IMG/VR virus record: IMGVR_UViG_3300021511_000197
Coordinates: 1 to 28,416 of that record
Strand: one strand, 5' to 3'
Length of the DNA stretch: 28,416 nt
DNA from: a virus
This document shows positions 7,476 to 15,569 of this stretch, in pieces. The translations under genes and the position numbers were made by a program. Each line of letters begins with the position of its first letter. Positions within the stretch are counted from its first letter, which is position 1. The notes below the pieces were generated by a model. That model was not told the DNA's origin, made no database searches, and was given only the letters and a program-made list of their open reading frames with translations.

Positions 7476-8106
7476 CGCCTTGGTCTCCCGTTGATGCTTC
7501 GGCTAGGGCTCTCTCCACTTGCCAGCCACGACGAATGCGCTGGCTGGTACATCCGGCAAACAGGCCCAGTGTCCTGTCCCACTGTGCCATACACTGAGTG
7601 CGTCCGTTATGGGAAAGCAAACGGTTGCGGCGCGTATTGCGGTTGTTCTCTGCGCGGGTGACCCACCGACAGTTTCTGGGTTCATAGCTCTTGTCGTTAT
7701 CGATGCGATCAATTTCATGCCCCGGCGGTGGTTCGCCCATGTCCTTGAGAAAGTTTCTGAATTCCCTCCATCGTTCACACACTGTGATGCCGCGACCGCC
7801 GTAGTAACGATAATCCTTGTTCTTGTGGTTGGTGCATCGCTGGATCATATGAGTCCAGCTCTCGTATGCCGGTGAAGCTTTGCCGCCGCGTTTGTGGCCG
7901 TGGATTGTCGCCTTGGCGACGGATATGTCTCGCCTCAGGCACCCACAACTCCTAGTGTTGCCGCTTTTCAGGTTACGACTGTCGACGGCGGTTTCCCGCC
8001 CGCAATCACAGCGGCAAAGCCACTTAGCGCGCCCCTGTACGTTGCAGCCGTACCTCTCGATCACGACGAGACGGCCGAATCGCTCCCCCCCCAGATCAAC
8101 GATCAT
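7465..8106 (-). CDS. free-standing phage-type HNH endonuclease
   Basis: 213 residues from ATG 8106, which has GGAGGGG upstream; the open frame reaches 8166 but that extension lies inside the dNMP kinase gene. A zinc knuckle module comes first (WLCRCDCGRE then TRSCGC, about 28-57). The HNH core follows: YYGGRGITVCERW, then HEIDRIDNDKSYEPRNCRW. A C-terminal DNA-contact region has the SQRIRRGWQVERAL helix typical of this family. It overlaps both neighbours by about 11 nt, as expected for a homing-type gene that has settled into an operon without disrupting it. Function (nicking or cutting at an intronless or allelic site) is known for relatives only. Confidence 0.85.
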   Translation of the reverse strand: MIVDLGGERFGRLVVIERYGCNVQGRAKWLCRCDCGRETAVDSRNLKSGNTRSCGCLRRDISVAKATIHGHKRGGKASPAYESWTHMIQRCTNHKNKDYRYYGGRGITVCERWREFRNFLKDMGEPPPGHEIDRIDNDKSYEPRNCRWVTRAENNRNTRRNRLLSHNGRTQCMAQWDRTLGLFAGCTSQRIRRGWQVERALAEASTGDQGDVL

Positions 8107-8878
8107 GCTCCAGCCCCTCCAACCACTCGGTGACCGTGTCTTCCATGGCCCGGTTCTGCTCGGCAATGGTCATCGTGCGGTTGTCGAGGATGTGGGTGAA
8201 CGTCGTGTCGGGAAGGTCGTCCAGGGCGTTCTCCGAGGCGTGGGCATCGGGAGAACAGACGTTGCGTAGCAGGCGCAGCGTCCTGCCGCCGTGGTCGTTG
8301 GCCGCGGCGACCTCGTTGGGGAACCGCCCGTCGGTGATGACGGCGAGCGCCGGTGAGTCCCGCCTGATCCGGGCCATGGTGGCGGCGGCCCAACCGTCGC
8401 AGAACATCTCGCGGACGACATCGGTGCCGAAGTATTGCAGAACCTCGCGAGCCGTCATGCACCGCTTGCGGTCCAGCAGGTCCAGAACCATCGCACCGTT
8501 GCGGTCCTGGAAGGTGGGCATCTCTTCCCACCTCAATCGGGTCAGGGTGTTCTTGTCCGCCTCGCTGCCGTAACACTGCTGGTAGGTCAGGCCGAAGACG
8601 TCCATGCAGAACCACTTGAGGGCGTCGGCGAAGCTGTAGAGCGCCACTCCGGAGAACCCGTGCTCGTCCAACGCACCCTCGGCAACGTCCACCCAGGCCT
8701 CACCTTCGGTGCGCAGGTATCTCAAGTGCCCCATCTCGGAGATGTCGAACTGGTGGACCTGACCCGTCTCCACCAGGAACCGTCCGACGATGTAGTTCGC
8801 CGCCGTGTTCTTGCCGGACTGCTTCCTGCCGCACAAACAGACCACAACCGTGCTCAACAGTGCTCTCGGTACCGACAT
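8096..8878 (-). CDS. deoxynucleoside monophosphate kinase-like P-loop protein
   Basis: 260 residues. The P-loop is GRKQSGKNTA (17-26), with Asn after the lysine, comparable to the GxKxSGKDT loop of T4 dNMP kinase. Further landmarks are SFADALKWFCMDVFGL, REVLQYFGTDVVREMF and VITDGRFPNE, the arrangement found in phage dNMP kinases. These phosphorylate dNMPs to dNDPs to feed phage DNA synthesis. Start ATG 8878 has GGTGGGG upstream and lies 14 nt after the primase stop. The long N-terminal half between the P-loop and SFADALK is larger than in T4. Base specificity cannot be read. Confidence 0.82.
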   Translation of the reverse strand: MSVPRALLSTVVVCLCGRKQSGKNTAANYIVGRFLVETGQVHQFDISEMGHLRYLRTEGEAWVDVAEGALDEHGFSGVALYSFADALKWFCMDVFGLTYQQCYGSEADKNTLTRLRWEEMPTFQDRNGAMVLDLLDRKRCMTAREVLQYFGTDVVREMFCDGWAAATMARIRRDSPALAVITDGRFPNEVAAANDHGGRTLRLLRNVCSPDAHASENALDDLPDTTFTHILDNRTMTIAEQNRAMEDTVTEWLEGLEHDR

Positions 8879-8892
8879 GCTTCGTTCCCCAC

Positions 8893-10026
8893 CTACCGTG
8901 CCAACTGCCTGCTGCGAGACGCACCGTTGATAGTGGGAGCGAGGTGCTTGCGGATGTCCTGAGGAAGCATCTCGCCGATGTCGTGCTTGTGGGTCGGTGC
9001 CACAAAGAATAGTCGGAAGTAGTATTGGAGTTGTTCTTCGAGGGTCGCCCTCGCCTTTTGCCCGGCCTCGTCGTTGTCCAGGGTGAACACCAGGGTCAGC
9101 GCCCCGGCCCGCTGGAGCATCTTCCTTTGAGACGCCGACAGGCTCACGCCGAACATGGCCACCGCGTTGCGGATGCCCGCCTCCTCGTAGGCCCAGACGT
9201 CACCCGGCCCTTCGCAGACAATCGCGACGCCGGTCTTGAAAATGAACGGCCTGGCGAACCAGAGGTTGTACAGGCAGCGCTCCGCCCGGAACCCCTGGGA
9301 GTGACGCCACTTCCGGTACCAGCCCGCCCGCTCCCTGGGCGGACAAGCCATCTTGGTGGCGTGATAGAGACCACACCGCTCGCACTTCTCGTGGACCGAC
9401 CTCGCCGAGTAGCCGACCACGTACCGACCTGATTCGTCGAGCACCGGGAAGAACGCCCGGTCTGAGAATGGCTTGTCGGGCCGGTCGCAATACGAGACGT
9501 GGTAACGGGCAATGATGCGTTGGGAGACGCCTCTACGGGGGTAATACACCGTATCCGGTGTCAGGTTGGGCAATACCTCCGCCAGCGGAACCCCGACCCG
9601 ACCATGGTGCTCGACCTTCCTCTGCCGGTGCCGCCTGAGAACCCGCTCGATCTCCAGATCCTGCACGCTGTAGCTGCCGCCCTTGGCCTGCCCCAGGTTC
9701 AACGCCACCACGACGAAGTCAATGGCCTGCTGGAAGCTGCATGCCCGGCCGTTCTTGTGGGCCAGCACGCCGCGCACCAGGCCGAAGATGCTGCTCGACG
9801 GGCCGGTGACCGGGTCGCGCTGGCACTGCCGGGTCATGCACCGCCAGTGCACGGTCCGCATGGCCCAGTACCATGCCCGCGGGTTGTCGCCCTCGTGGAC
9901 GGGACAGGGGCCGTGGATGTAATCGTGTCGTTCGTCGTACTCCACGCCGAGCGCGTCCAGCACCTCGGTGATCCGCTCCGTAGCGCGGTCCTGGATGAAG
10001 CGAATCTCGCGCTCGTCGTAGGCCAT
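8893..10026 (-). CDS. dnaG: DnaG-type DNA primase
   Basis: 377 residues from ATG 10026, which overlaps the helicase stop as TGATG. The zinc-binding N-domain shows CPVH (41-44) and C63/C68. A second cysteine cluster, CERC (215-218) plus C228, lies in the middle and is not part of the standard DnaG scheme. The TOPRIM domain is clear: AIVCEGPGD (268-276, E272), then VFTLDNDEAG (313-322). It lacks the long DnaB-binding C-terminal domain of cellular DnaG, in line with phage primases. It lays RNA primers on the lagging strand and is directly coupled to the DnaB-like helicase gene. The frame extends upstream to 10272 but that part lies in the helicase gene. Confidence 0.88.
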   Translation of the reverse strand: MAYDEREIRFIQDRATERITEVLDALGVEYDERHDYIHGPCPVHEGDNPRAWYWAMRTVHWRCMTRQCQRDPVTGPSSSIFGLVRGVLAHKNGRACSFQQAIDFVVVALNLGQAKGGSYSVQDLEIERVLRRHRQRKVEHHGRVGVPLAEVLPNLTPDTVYYPRRGVSQRIIARYHVSYCDRPDKPFSDRAFFPVLDESGRYVVGYSARSVHEKCERCGLYHATKMACPPRERAGWYRKWRHSQGFRAERCLYNLWFARPFIFKTGVAIVCEGPGDVWAYEEAGIRNAVAMFGVSLSASQRKMLQRAGALTLVFTLDNDEAGQKARATLEEQLQYYFRLFFVAPTHKHDIGEMLPQDIRKHLAPTINGASRSRQLAR

Positions 10027-12734
10027 CAGTCCGGCTCCTCGATTGGCGTGTTGTCGGTAGCGCTGTTGGCCAACTCCTGCGACCACGTCTTTCCCTCGAC
10101 GAAGCGGGCGCACTTCAGTTGACTCTTGACGTTGATGTAGTCGGTCGGCTCCATGGCCGGGCCGTATCGCGTGTCGGTGACCACCAGCTTGTGGGTACCG
10201 TGGGCCGGCGGGTCCTCGGCAAGCTCCTCCTTCAGCTTGCGCTTCAAAATGGTAAAACTGGAGCAGAGCCACAGGATGCGGTCGGACCCGGCGATGACCT
10301 GCCCGCCCTCCTTCTCGACGCCGTCGCGGTTGAGCTGCACGGTGGCCAGGATCGGCAGCCCCCAGCGCAGGGCCCAGTTGTGCAACTCCGTGAGCAGGAA
10401 TCCCAGGATTTGGAATTCGGAGATGTTCCCTTTGAGATCATCCGCGTTCATGAGCTTGATGTAGTCATAGATCAGCAGGCAAGGTTTGGCCTGTCCCGCG
10501 TCGTCCAGGCCCACGTTCCTCATCAGCCATCTCCGGGCCAGCGACAGAACGCACCGGAGTGACTGGCCAGCGATGGAGCAGTAGGTAATCGGCAGGCTCT
10601 CGATCGGCTCCCTCACGGACAACACCGCTTCCCGTTCCTCCGGCACGCTGCCGAACTGCCCGGTCTCGATCCGATTCAGTTCGACGTTGCTGGCCAACGC
10701 CGCGAGCCGGTTCATCTGGGTTTGGCGGTTGAGTTCCGTATCCAGCAAGAGCACGGGAATATCCGTCTTCGCGGCGTGGTAAGCCACATTAAGACAGAAC
10801 ATGCTGTTGTGGCTGATGACCCCATTAGTAATGAAGCTGTGCCCGTCCGGGACATAGAAATCACAAGTCCACGCCTTGCTCCAGGACAAATGCTTTACTG
10901 GCTCGAAGAGCAGGTGAGGATCGATAAGAGACTGAATGTGCCGGTATTCAGGAAGACCACGATACTCGGGAAATTCGTTGAGCAGCTTTTCGACTGTACA
11001 TCGCAGCGCCCTCTTGGCACCGCGGATCCAAGAGTTACTCGAAACCCGCAGGTTCACGTTTCCGCGCAAGAAGTACCCCCGACGTTGCAAGACCGCCGTT
11101 TTCAGTTTTCGCAAAGGCTCAGCCAGGTGGGGGACGACGCCGCCGCTCCTCGCAACGACGGGGCGGTTGCAGAATTCCTCCAGGGCCTTACGCTTTCGTG
11201 CGATGCGGAATCCGATCAGGTCGCGGAATACCCTTGCAGATTCGATACCCTGTATCGAAGTCGCCCAGTAAGGACGGGTGCAATCCCATTGTGGCAAAGC
11301 GTCATGCAACGTGTAGGTGACGGTCATGATGCCTAGGTTGCGCAACAACGCTCGCAATTGAATCGACAGCATCTCGGAATTGGTGTAGGCGGTGATGCCG
11401 TTGCGCCCCACAGTCCCATCGGCGTCAAAGTACCCTGAGAGCGCCTGGCACACCGCGCGCTCGTTCGCCATGCGAATTTGCTTCGGGAAGATTTTGAAGC
11501 GCTGCTCTGTATAAAAGCCGAGTTCAGCTACGCCTTTCGCAACTCTGCTAAGGTTGCACCTAAGATACCGCGGATTGTCTGAGCCCATGGTCCCGCCTCG
11601 CCGCTGGATAAAAGCTCTGAACAAGTCGCGGCACTCGTCATCGCAGCTCGACATCTCGACCATGCGGTTGCTTATGCTACCATCCCCAACCAGCAGGCCA
11701 ATGATGTACGCATCGTCTGGATCAACGTCTCGATCACCCCAGTAACGGTCGCCGCAACGATGCACCAAGTAATCACCGACTCGAAGATCACCGGCATTTC
11801 TCCACGCAATACACCCGTTCGGAGCCAGCACGCGGACGGGGTGGTCGGGAGTGACCGACAACCGTGTGCCCTGCTTGGTTTCAATGTCTACGACCTCAGA
11901 AAGACCGTTGTTCCACCAGTGCGAGGCGCGCCGGGATTGGCCGTGCTGGTCCAACAATTCAAGGTCGCTGCACGTCACTTTCTGATTCGCCTTGGCGTCG
12001 AACATCTCGTAAGGCATGAGCACCCCACGATTTGTGAGTATTGCGGTACGAAATGAACTTGTGCATTTGCCTCGCTTGGGGCGCGATCCGACCAGGTTGA
12101 CCGTCCCGCGCCGCTGCCCGCCGCCGATGGCCTTGTCCCAATTCGGGAAACACGTTGGAAGACCGACCACGTCCACGGGGTGCGTCATCTGGGTCTGCAT
12201 CTGCTTGGCGAAGTCAAGGCCCAGAGGCACGAGCGTCTCGTTCGTGGAAGTTAGTTTCGACGTGAAGTCAAAGATGGGGTTCTCGACCAGGCCCAGGATG
12301 TCGGTAATCTTCTCCTCCCCAGTCATCTGTCCCAGCGATTTCTGGATCGCCAGGGTGGTGTAGTACGCCGCGCGGGCCATGCTCAGCTTGAAGACGACCG
12401 TGGCCAACGACCGGGCATTGTCCAGGCTGACGTGCTCGGCGAAGAGGCTGCCGAGATACTCCTGTTCCCTGGCCCGTCCCGCGAAGTCCTCCATTCCCTG
12501 GGCCTTGGCCCCGGCGAGGATGGTCGGTTCGTCGAACGTCCGGGCATCGCGTTCATGCACCAGGTGTCTCAGTATGTTGAAGATTCTCTGGTTGACCGGC
12601 CAGTAGAAGTCTTTGGCCCCCACGATTTCTTCGATCTCCATGAAGCCATCGGCCCCATGGCGGAGGATGGCGGCCAGCACCGCCCGCTCGGCGCCGCCGT
12701 CCTGACACTTCGCGTTGGCCTTGGGTCTGCCCAC
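10026..12734 (-). CDS. dnaB: replicative DnaB-type helicase interrupted by an intein
   Basis: 902 codons from GTG 12734, which overlaps the upstream stop as TAGTG and has a GAGAGAG tract in front. After removal of the 420-residue intein the host protein is 482 residues, normal for DnaB. The N-domain (about 1-130) starts with AERAVLAAIL. The RecA-like domain has the P-loop GSRPKRGK joined to SMFCLN after splicing, LLLDTE, Walker B LLIYDYIKLM and the C-terminal block of a DnaB ATPase (LATVQLNRDG; the usual arginine-finger region near SDRILWLCSS). It is a hexameric 5'-3' helicase at the fork that works with the primase encoded next. The longer frame to 12830 is inside the upstream gene. Activity depends on splicing, because the intein splits the P-loop. 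Confidence 0.92.
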   Translation of the reverse strand: MGRPKANAKCQDGGAERAVLAAILRHGADGFMEIEEIVGAKDFYWPVNQRIFNILRHLVHERDARTFDEPTILAGAKAQGMEDFAGRAREQEYLGSLFAEHVSLDNARSLATVVFKLSMARAAYYTTLAIQKSLGQMTGEEKITDILGLVENPIFDFTSKLTSTNETLVPLGLDFAKQMQTQMTHPVDVVGLPTCFPNWDKAIGGGQRRGTVNLVGSRPKRGKCTSSFRTAILTNRGVLMPYEMFDAKANQKVTCSDLELLDQHGQSRRASHWWNNGLSEVVDIETKQGTRLSVTPDHPVRVLAPNGCIAWRNAGDLRVGDYLVHRCGDRYWGDRDVDPDDAYIIGLLVGDGSISNRMVEMSSCDDECRDLFRAFIQRRGGTMGSDNPRYLRCNLSRVAKGVAELGFYTEQRFKIFPKQIRMANERAVCQALSGYFDADGTVGRNGITAYTNSEMLSIQLRALLRNLGIMTVTYTLHDALPQWDCTRPYWATSIQGIESARVFRDLIGFRIARKRKALEEFCNRPVVARSGGVVPHLAEPLRKLKTAVLQRRGYFLRGNVNLRVSSNSWIRGAKRALRCTVEKLLNEFPEYRGLPEYRHIQSLIDPHLLFEPVKHLSWSKAWTCDFYVPDGHSFITNGVISHNSMFCLNVAYHAAKTDIPVLLLDTELNRQTQMNRLAALASNVELNRIETGQFGSVPEEREAVLSVREPIESLPITYCSIAGQSLRCVLSLARRWLMRNVGLDDAGQAKPCLLIYDYIKLMNADDLKGNISEFQILGFLLTELHNWALRWGLPILATVQLNRDGVEKEGGQVIAGSDRILWLCSSFTILKRKLKEELAEDPPAHGTHKLVVTDTRYGPAMEPTDYINVKSQLKCARFVEGKTWSQELANSATDNTPIEEPD
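10806..12065 (-). other. intein with LAGLIDADG homing endonuclease, inside the DnaB P-loop
   Basis: Residues 224-643 of the 902-residue precursor. It begins with Cys after PKRGK and ends with His-Asn before Ser (VISHN then SMF). Block A is the start CTSSFRTAILTNRG. Block B is RLSVTPDHPVRV with the TxxH motif. The two endonuclease motifs are IIGLLVGDG and LSGYFDADG. Block F is DFYVPDGHSFITNG. All splice-critical residues (Cys1, block B T and H, penultimate His, terminal Asn, +1 Ser) are present, so splicing is predicted to work. About 190 residues separate the second endonuclease motif from block F, longer than usual, and may hold a DNA-recognition domain. Confidence 0.95.
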
Positions 12735-13312
12735 TACGCTCTCTCTCGGGATGCCCCCGCCAGACACCTGGAACACTGCTGGCCGACGTCCTTCGGGGTC
12801 CGCACCGGGACCTCGAACTCCTGCTCGCACTGGGTGCAGACCTGCTTATGGACCTTGGGCTTGCCGCGATGCCGCTTCCGCGTCCGGCGCGCTCGGGTCC
12901 GGTTCTTGGCGATGCGTTGCGATGGCGGATCGCCCTCGGCAGTGACGAATTCCTGCGTATTGCCGTAGATGGTCTGCTTGCCGCTCTCGCCGGCCGCGGC
13001 CACCGCCTCGACACGGTTCTCTTCGTCCCCGTCCTCGTCGTCGGGTTCGTCGTCAGGTTCGGTGCCGGGGCGGGGCCCTTGCCCTTCCTGTTGCTCGCCG
13101 GGCACCTCGGCCGTCGCTTCCGGCTCCGGCCGCGCCGGCGTGAGTTGCAGTTCCTCGGCCAGTTCCGCGACCAGTTGGTGTACGCGACTTCTTGTTGCCA
13201 GGGGCGTGTCGGGTACGGGCAGAGCCTCGCCGGTCAGTTCGGCGTACCCCTCCACCACGATGCTCCAGTCACCAGCGCTGATTCCAGCCTTGAGCTTCTC
13301 CAACGCACTCAT
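12734..13312 (-). CDS. unknown protein with acidic linker and C-terminal zinc ribbon
   Basis: 192 residues from ATG 13312 with GGAGAGAG upstream. Residues 1-55 are helical (MSALEKLKAGISAGDW). Residues 56-100 are rich in Pro, Glu, Asp and Gly and probably disordered, with a run of acidic residues at 86-98. Residues 132-155 are strongly basic (RTRARRTRKRHRGKPKVHK). A zinc ribbon closes the chain (CTQC 159-162, CSRC 180-183). It precedes dnaB with a one-base overlap. The basic stretch plus ribbon suggests DNA or single-strand binding, and the location would suit a helicase loader or cofactor, but no known loader family is recognised. Confidence 0.6.
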   Translation of the reverse strand: MSALEKLKAGISAGDWSIVVEGYAELTGEALPVPDTPLATRSRVHQLVAELAEELQLTPARPEPEATAEVPGEQQEGQGPRPGTEPDDEPDDEDGDEENRVEAVAAAGESGKQTIYGNTQEFVTAEGDPPSQRIAKNRTRARRTRKRHRGKPKVHKQVCTQCEQEFEVPVRTPKDVGQQCSRCLAGASRERA

Positions 13313-13325
13313 CACTCTCTCTCCG

Positions 13326-13736
13326 TCACCGCGCCGCCCACCCAATGCGGTGCAGGCATTGCGACATGAACTCCAGCCGTTTGGTCAGGTACTCGATCCG
13401 GGTGATCTTGATCTCGGCGTCCTGTCTCAGGCGTTCGAGCCGTGCACCATCGCTTCCGCTCATGGCTCTGCGGTTGTAGTTGGCCCAGCGGATGAACGCA
13501 TGGCAGCGGTTGACGCGCCGTTGGACGTAGAAGGCGAACTGAGCCAGGACGAAGGCGTACTCGGCCGCCTCGCGGCCCGACAGTTCCGACAGCCGCCGGC
13601 GGTCCATGGCCAGAACCATGTCGATGTCGGCGGTGTCCACCGGGCACGTATCGCCGCACGATGGGAAACCCAGTTCGTCTTCCCACCGATCGAGGGCCGC
13701 CCGAGACCGCTTCATGGATTCATTCAGGCTGCTCAT
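13326..13736 (-). CDS. small all-helical protein in the recombination cluster
   Basis: 136 residues from ATG 13736, with GAGG six bases upstream; it overlaps the nuclease gene by 17 nt. Predominantly helical with a pattern RLSELSGREAAEYAFVLAQ and FAFYVQRRVNRCHAFIRWAN, ending in charged helix. No catalytic motif is visible. Size, helicity and position between RecA/nuclease and DnaB are like phage recombination mediators such as T4 UvsY (137 residues), which load RecA-like UvsX onto ssDNA; this is inference, as I cannot show sequence homology. Confidence 0.55.
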   Translation of the reverse strand: MSSLNESMKRSRAALDRWEDELGFPSCGDTCPVDTADIDMVLAMDRRRLSELSGREAAEYAFVLAQFAFYVQRRVNRCHAFIRWANYNRRAMSGSDGARLERLRQDAEIKITRIEYLTKRLEFMSQCLHRIGWAAR

Positions 13737-14088
13737 CGTGTACCTCAATGAGCCTCAGATTATTCAACGCGCACCACCGGCGCTTGCGATCGTCACGGTC
13801 CTGTTGTCGATGGAACCCCGAACGGCTCCCGTGGAAGTGGTGGACGTACTCCGTGTGCTGACGACCATGGCACTCCACGACCAGGTGCAGCGACGGGATC
13901 AGGAAGTCCAACACGAGACGTTCTCCGGGGACCGGGACCTCCTCGAAAACTTGGTCATTGGGGTACCTCCGCAAAAGCTCCCGGCCGATGCGCTGCTGGA
14001 ACCGGGACTTCGACGGGCTATCCGGCTTCACCCTTCGACCTCGAAGCCTCAGCCTCACCGTCCGCCCGTTCAGCGTTCTGACTTCCAT
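13720..14088 (-). CDS. Vsr/DUF559-like PD-(D/E)XK endonuclease
   Basis: About 122 residues from ATG 14088. The core reads KSRFQQRIGRELL, then FEEVPVPGERLVLDFLIP and LVVECHGRQH, giving the D...ExH arrangement of Vsr and DUF559-type nucleases, followed by the basic QQDRDDRKRRWCALN and a final strand LRLIEVH. The start is uncertain: ATG 14088 overlaps recA by 71 nt and has no Shine-Dalgarno, while GTG 14031 has GAGG seven bases upstream and would give 103 residues, still with the whole core. The basic N-terminal stretch RLRLRGRRVKP looks like genuine protein, so I keep the longer form. Likely a nicking or junction-processing enzyme beside RecA; target unknown. Confidence 0.65.
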   Translation of the reverse strand: MEVRTLNGRTVRLRLRGRRVKPDSPSKSRFQQRIGRELLRRYPNDQVFEEVPVPGERLVLDFLIPSLHLVVECHGRQHTEYVHHFHGSRSGFHRQQDRDDRKRRWCALNNLRLIEVHDEQPE

Positions 14089-15118
14089 CGCCAAACACCA
14101 TGCTGCGAATCTCGTCCTCGATTCTCTTGAGCTGGTCCGGGTTGTGGTTCAGGTGCTCCAGAACGGCGTTGATCCCCTGGTGCTTCTCCGCACCCAGCAT
14201 GGGGATTGTGTACCAGGCGCCGGCCCGCTCGATGAGCCCCAGGTTCTCGCCGGTGGTCACCACGTCTTTGGCGACATCGATCCCCCTGCCGAAGCGCAGC
14301 GGCACCACACAGGGAATAAACGGACGGCCCAGCGCCGAGCACTTCACCTGCATGTGGATGTCGTGGCCCAGCGGTGCCTGGGCGTCCTTGTCCGCCTCCC
14401 AGAGCGACGTCCACTGGACGTTGATCCAGACCGAGCAGGCGTACTGCACCGCCAGCCCGCCCTTCTCGGTGTACCGGGGGCCACGGGGCTGCCGGTTGGT
14501 CATAAGCTGCGAGATGAAGATCAGGGTGACGTTGAGCGGGTCGATGATCTCGGCCATCTTGCGGAAGAACGCGGCCAGCAGCTTGGGCACCCCGGCCAGA
14601 TCCCGGCTCTCGCCGGTCAGCGCTTCCTGCTCCGCGGCCGTGGACAGTGCCGCCAGGCTGTCCACCACGATCACGGAGCCGGGATGGTCCTTGATGCTGC
14701 GCTCCAGAATCCGCAGCCACTGTTCGGCGGTGAGCTTGACCTCTTGAGTGGACTGGAGGAAGCGGAGTTTGCCCAGGTCCAGGCCGCCGATGGTGTGCAA
14801 CAGCTCGGCCTTGCAGCGCCGCTCGATGTTCAGGTAGAAGGCCTCGCGGCCCAGGTCGATGGCGTTCTTCAGAACGTGCAGACAGAGCGTGGTCTTGCCG
14901 GCCTTGGCCTTACCGCTGAGCAGTACGATGGACCCTTCGGGAATCCCCCCGCTCAGGGAGACGTCCAGCGACAGGACGGTGGGGATGATCTTGCGGGGGC
15001 GCTCGATGATGGAGTCCGCGCTAATCAGGACGCCCTCGCCGTAGACCCGCTCGACGTACCGGTCAAAGTTTTCGAGGTCCGGCCTGACCGTTCCCTTGTT
15101 CCTGGCTCGTTTCGCCAC
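14018..15118 (-). CDS. recA: RecA-family recombinase
   Basis: 366 residues from GTG 15118 with AGAGGTGG upstream; overlaps the preceding gene by 56 nt. Walker A is GKAKAGKTT (69-77), the catalytic glutamate is in YLNIERR (95-101, E99), Walker B is VIVVDS (149-154), and FISQL (201-205) is the sensor strand. It is RecA-like with a changed loop region and a disordered, charged tail. It forms ATP-dependent filaments on ssDNA for strand exchange, and in phages supports recombination-dependent replication and repair. Flanked by a nuclease and a helical small protein. Whether it is closer to RecA, RadA or UvsX would need an alignment. Confidence 0.9.
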   Translation of the reverse strand: MAKRARNKGTVRPDLENFDRYVERVYGEGVLISADSIIERPRKIIPTVLSLDVSLSGGIPEGSIVLLSGKAKAGKTTLCLHVLKNAIDLGREAFYLNIERRCKAELLHTIGGLDLGKLRFLQSTQEVKLTAEQWLRILERSIKDHPGSVIVVDSLAALSTAAEQEALTGESRDLAGVPKLLAAFFRKMAEIIDPLNVTLIFISQLMTNRQPRGPRYTEKGGLAVQYACSVWINVQWTSLWEADKDAQAPLGHDIHMQVKCSALGRPFIPCVVPLRFGRGIDVAKDVVTTGENLGLIERAGAWYTIPMLGAEKHQGINAVLEHLNHNPDQLKRIEDEIRSMVFGDGSQNAERADGEAEASRSKGEAG

Positions 15119-15569
15119 GACGTTCCACCTCTCGTATCCTGCTCAAGCGATTCCGCTGCGTCGTCGGCGACAATGATCGGTTCCTCTCCACGTAGCCTTC
15201 CAGGTCACCCACCGGCTCGCTTGCGGTCGCGGCCAGGGTCTCCCGCTGGGCGACCAGCTCCCGGTGTTTCGCCCGGACCCGCTTCACGTCCCCGCTTTGG
15301 TTCCTGGTCATCAGCGTGCGCATGCACCGCCCGTCCACCACTTCGATGACCGCCCGCCGGACCACGGGATCGTTCTCGTCGAAGTGTTCTAGCAGCCGGG
15401 CCAGGGCGACCGATTCCCGCACGAACTTCGGCTGCCAATACTTCCGGTCCTTCCAGAACCGCGGCCCGAGATCGGGTCGCAAGTTCAGGCACACCCGCTC
15501 CACCACGTAGGCCCTAAACGTCACCATCAGGCCGGGCGTGGTCGGTGATTCGTAGTCCTTAGCCGCCAT
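15063..15569 (-). CDS. unknown basic helical protein
   Basis: 168 residues from ATG 15569, overlapping the previous stop by 11 nt. Central part FWKDRKYWQPKFVRESVALARLLEHFDENDPVVRRAVIEVV resembles a helical ligand or nucleic-acid-binding segment (key: WKDRKYWQPKF near 39-50). The C-terminal third is rich in Arg, Glu and Gln. No family is recognised. Its 3' end overlaps recA by 56 nt, so the two are likely co-translated, pointing to the recombination module. Confidence 0.55.
   Translation of the reverse strand: MAAKDYESPTTPGLMVTFRAYVVERVCLNLRPDLGPRFWKDRKYWQPKFVRESVALARLLEHFDENDPVVRRAVIEVVDGRCMRTLMTRNQSGDVKRVRAKHRELVAQRETLAATASEPVGDLEGYVERNRSLSPTTQRNRLSRIREVERRGETSQEQGNGQAGPRKL

Noticed and set aside
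13958-15349. Long plus-strand open frame across recA
   Set aside because: It is antisense to recA and its neighbours; the minus-strand protein has all RecA motifs, while this one is Leu/Val/Asp-rich with no domain. Other long plus-strand frames, such as 660-1634, 3745-4611, 5014-5859 and 17639-18889, were rejected for the same reason.
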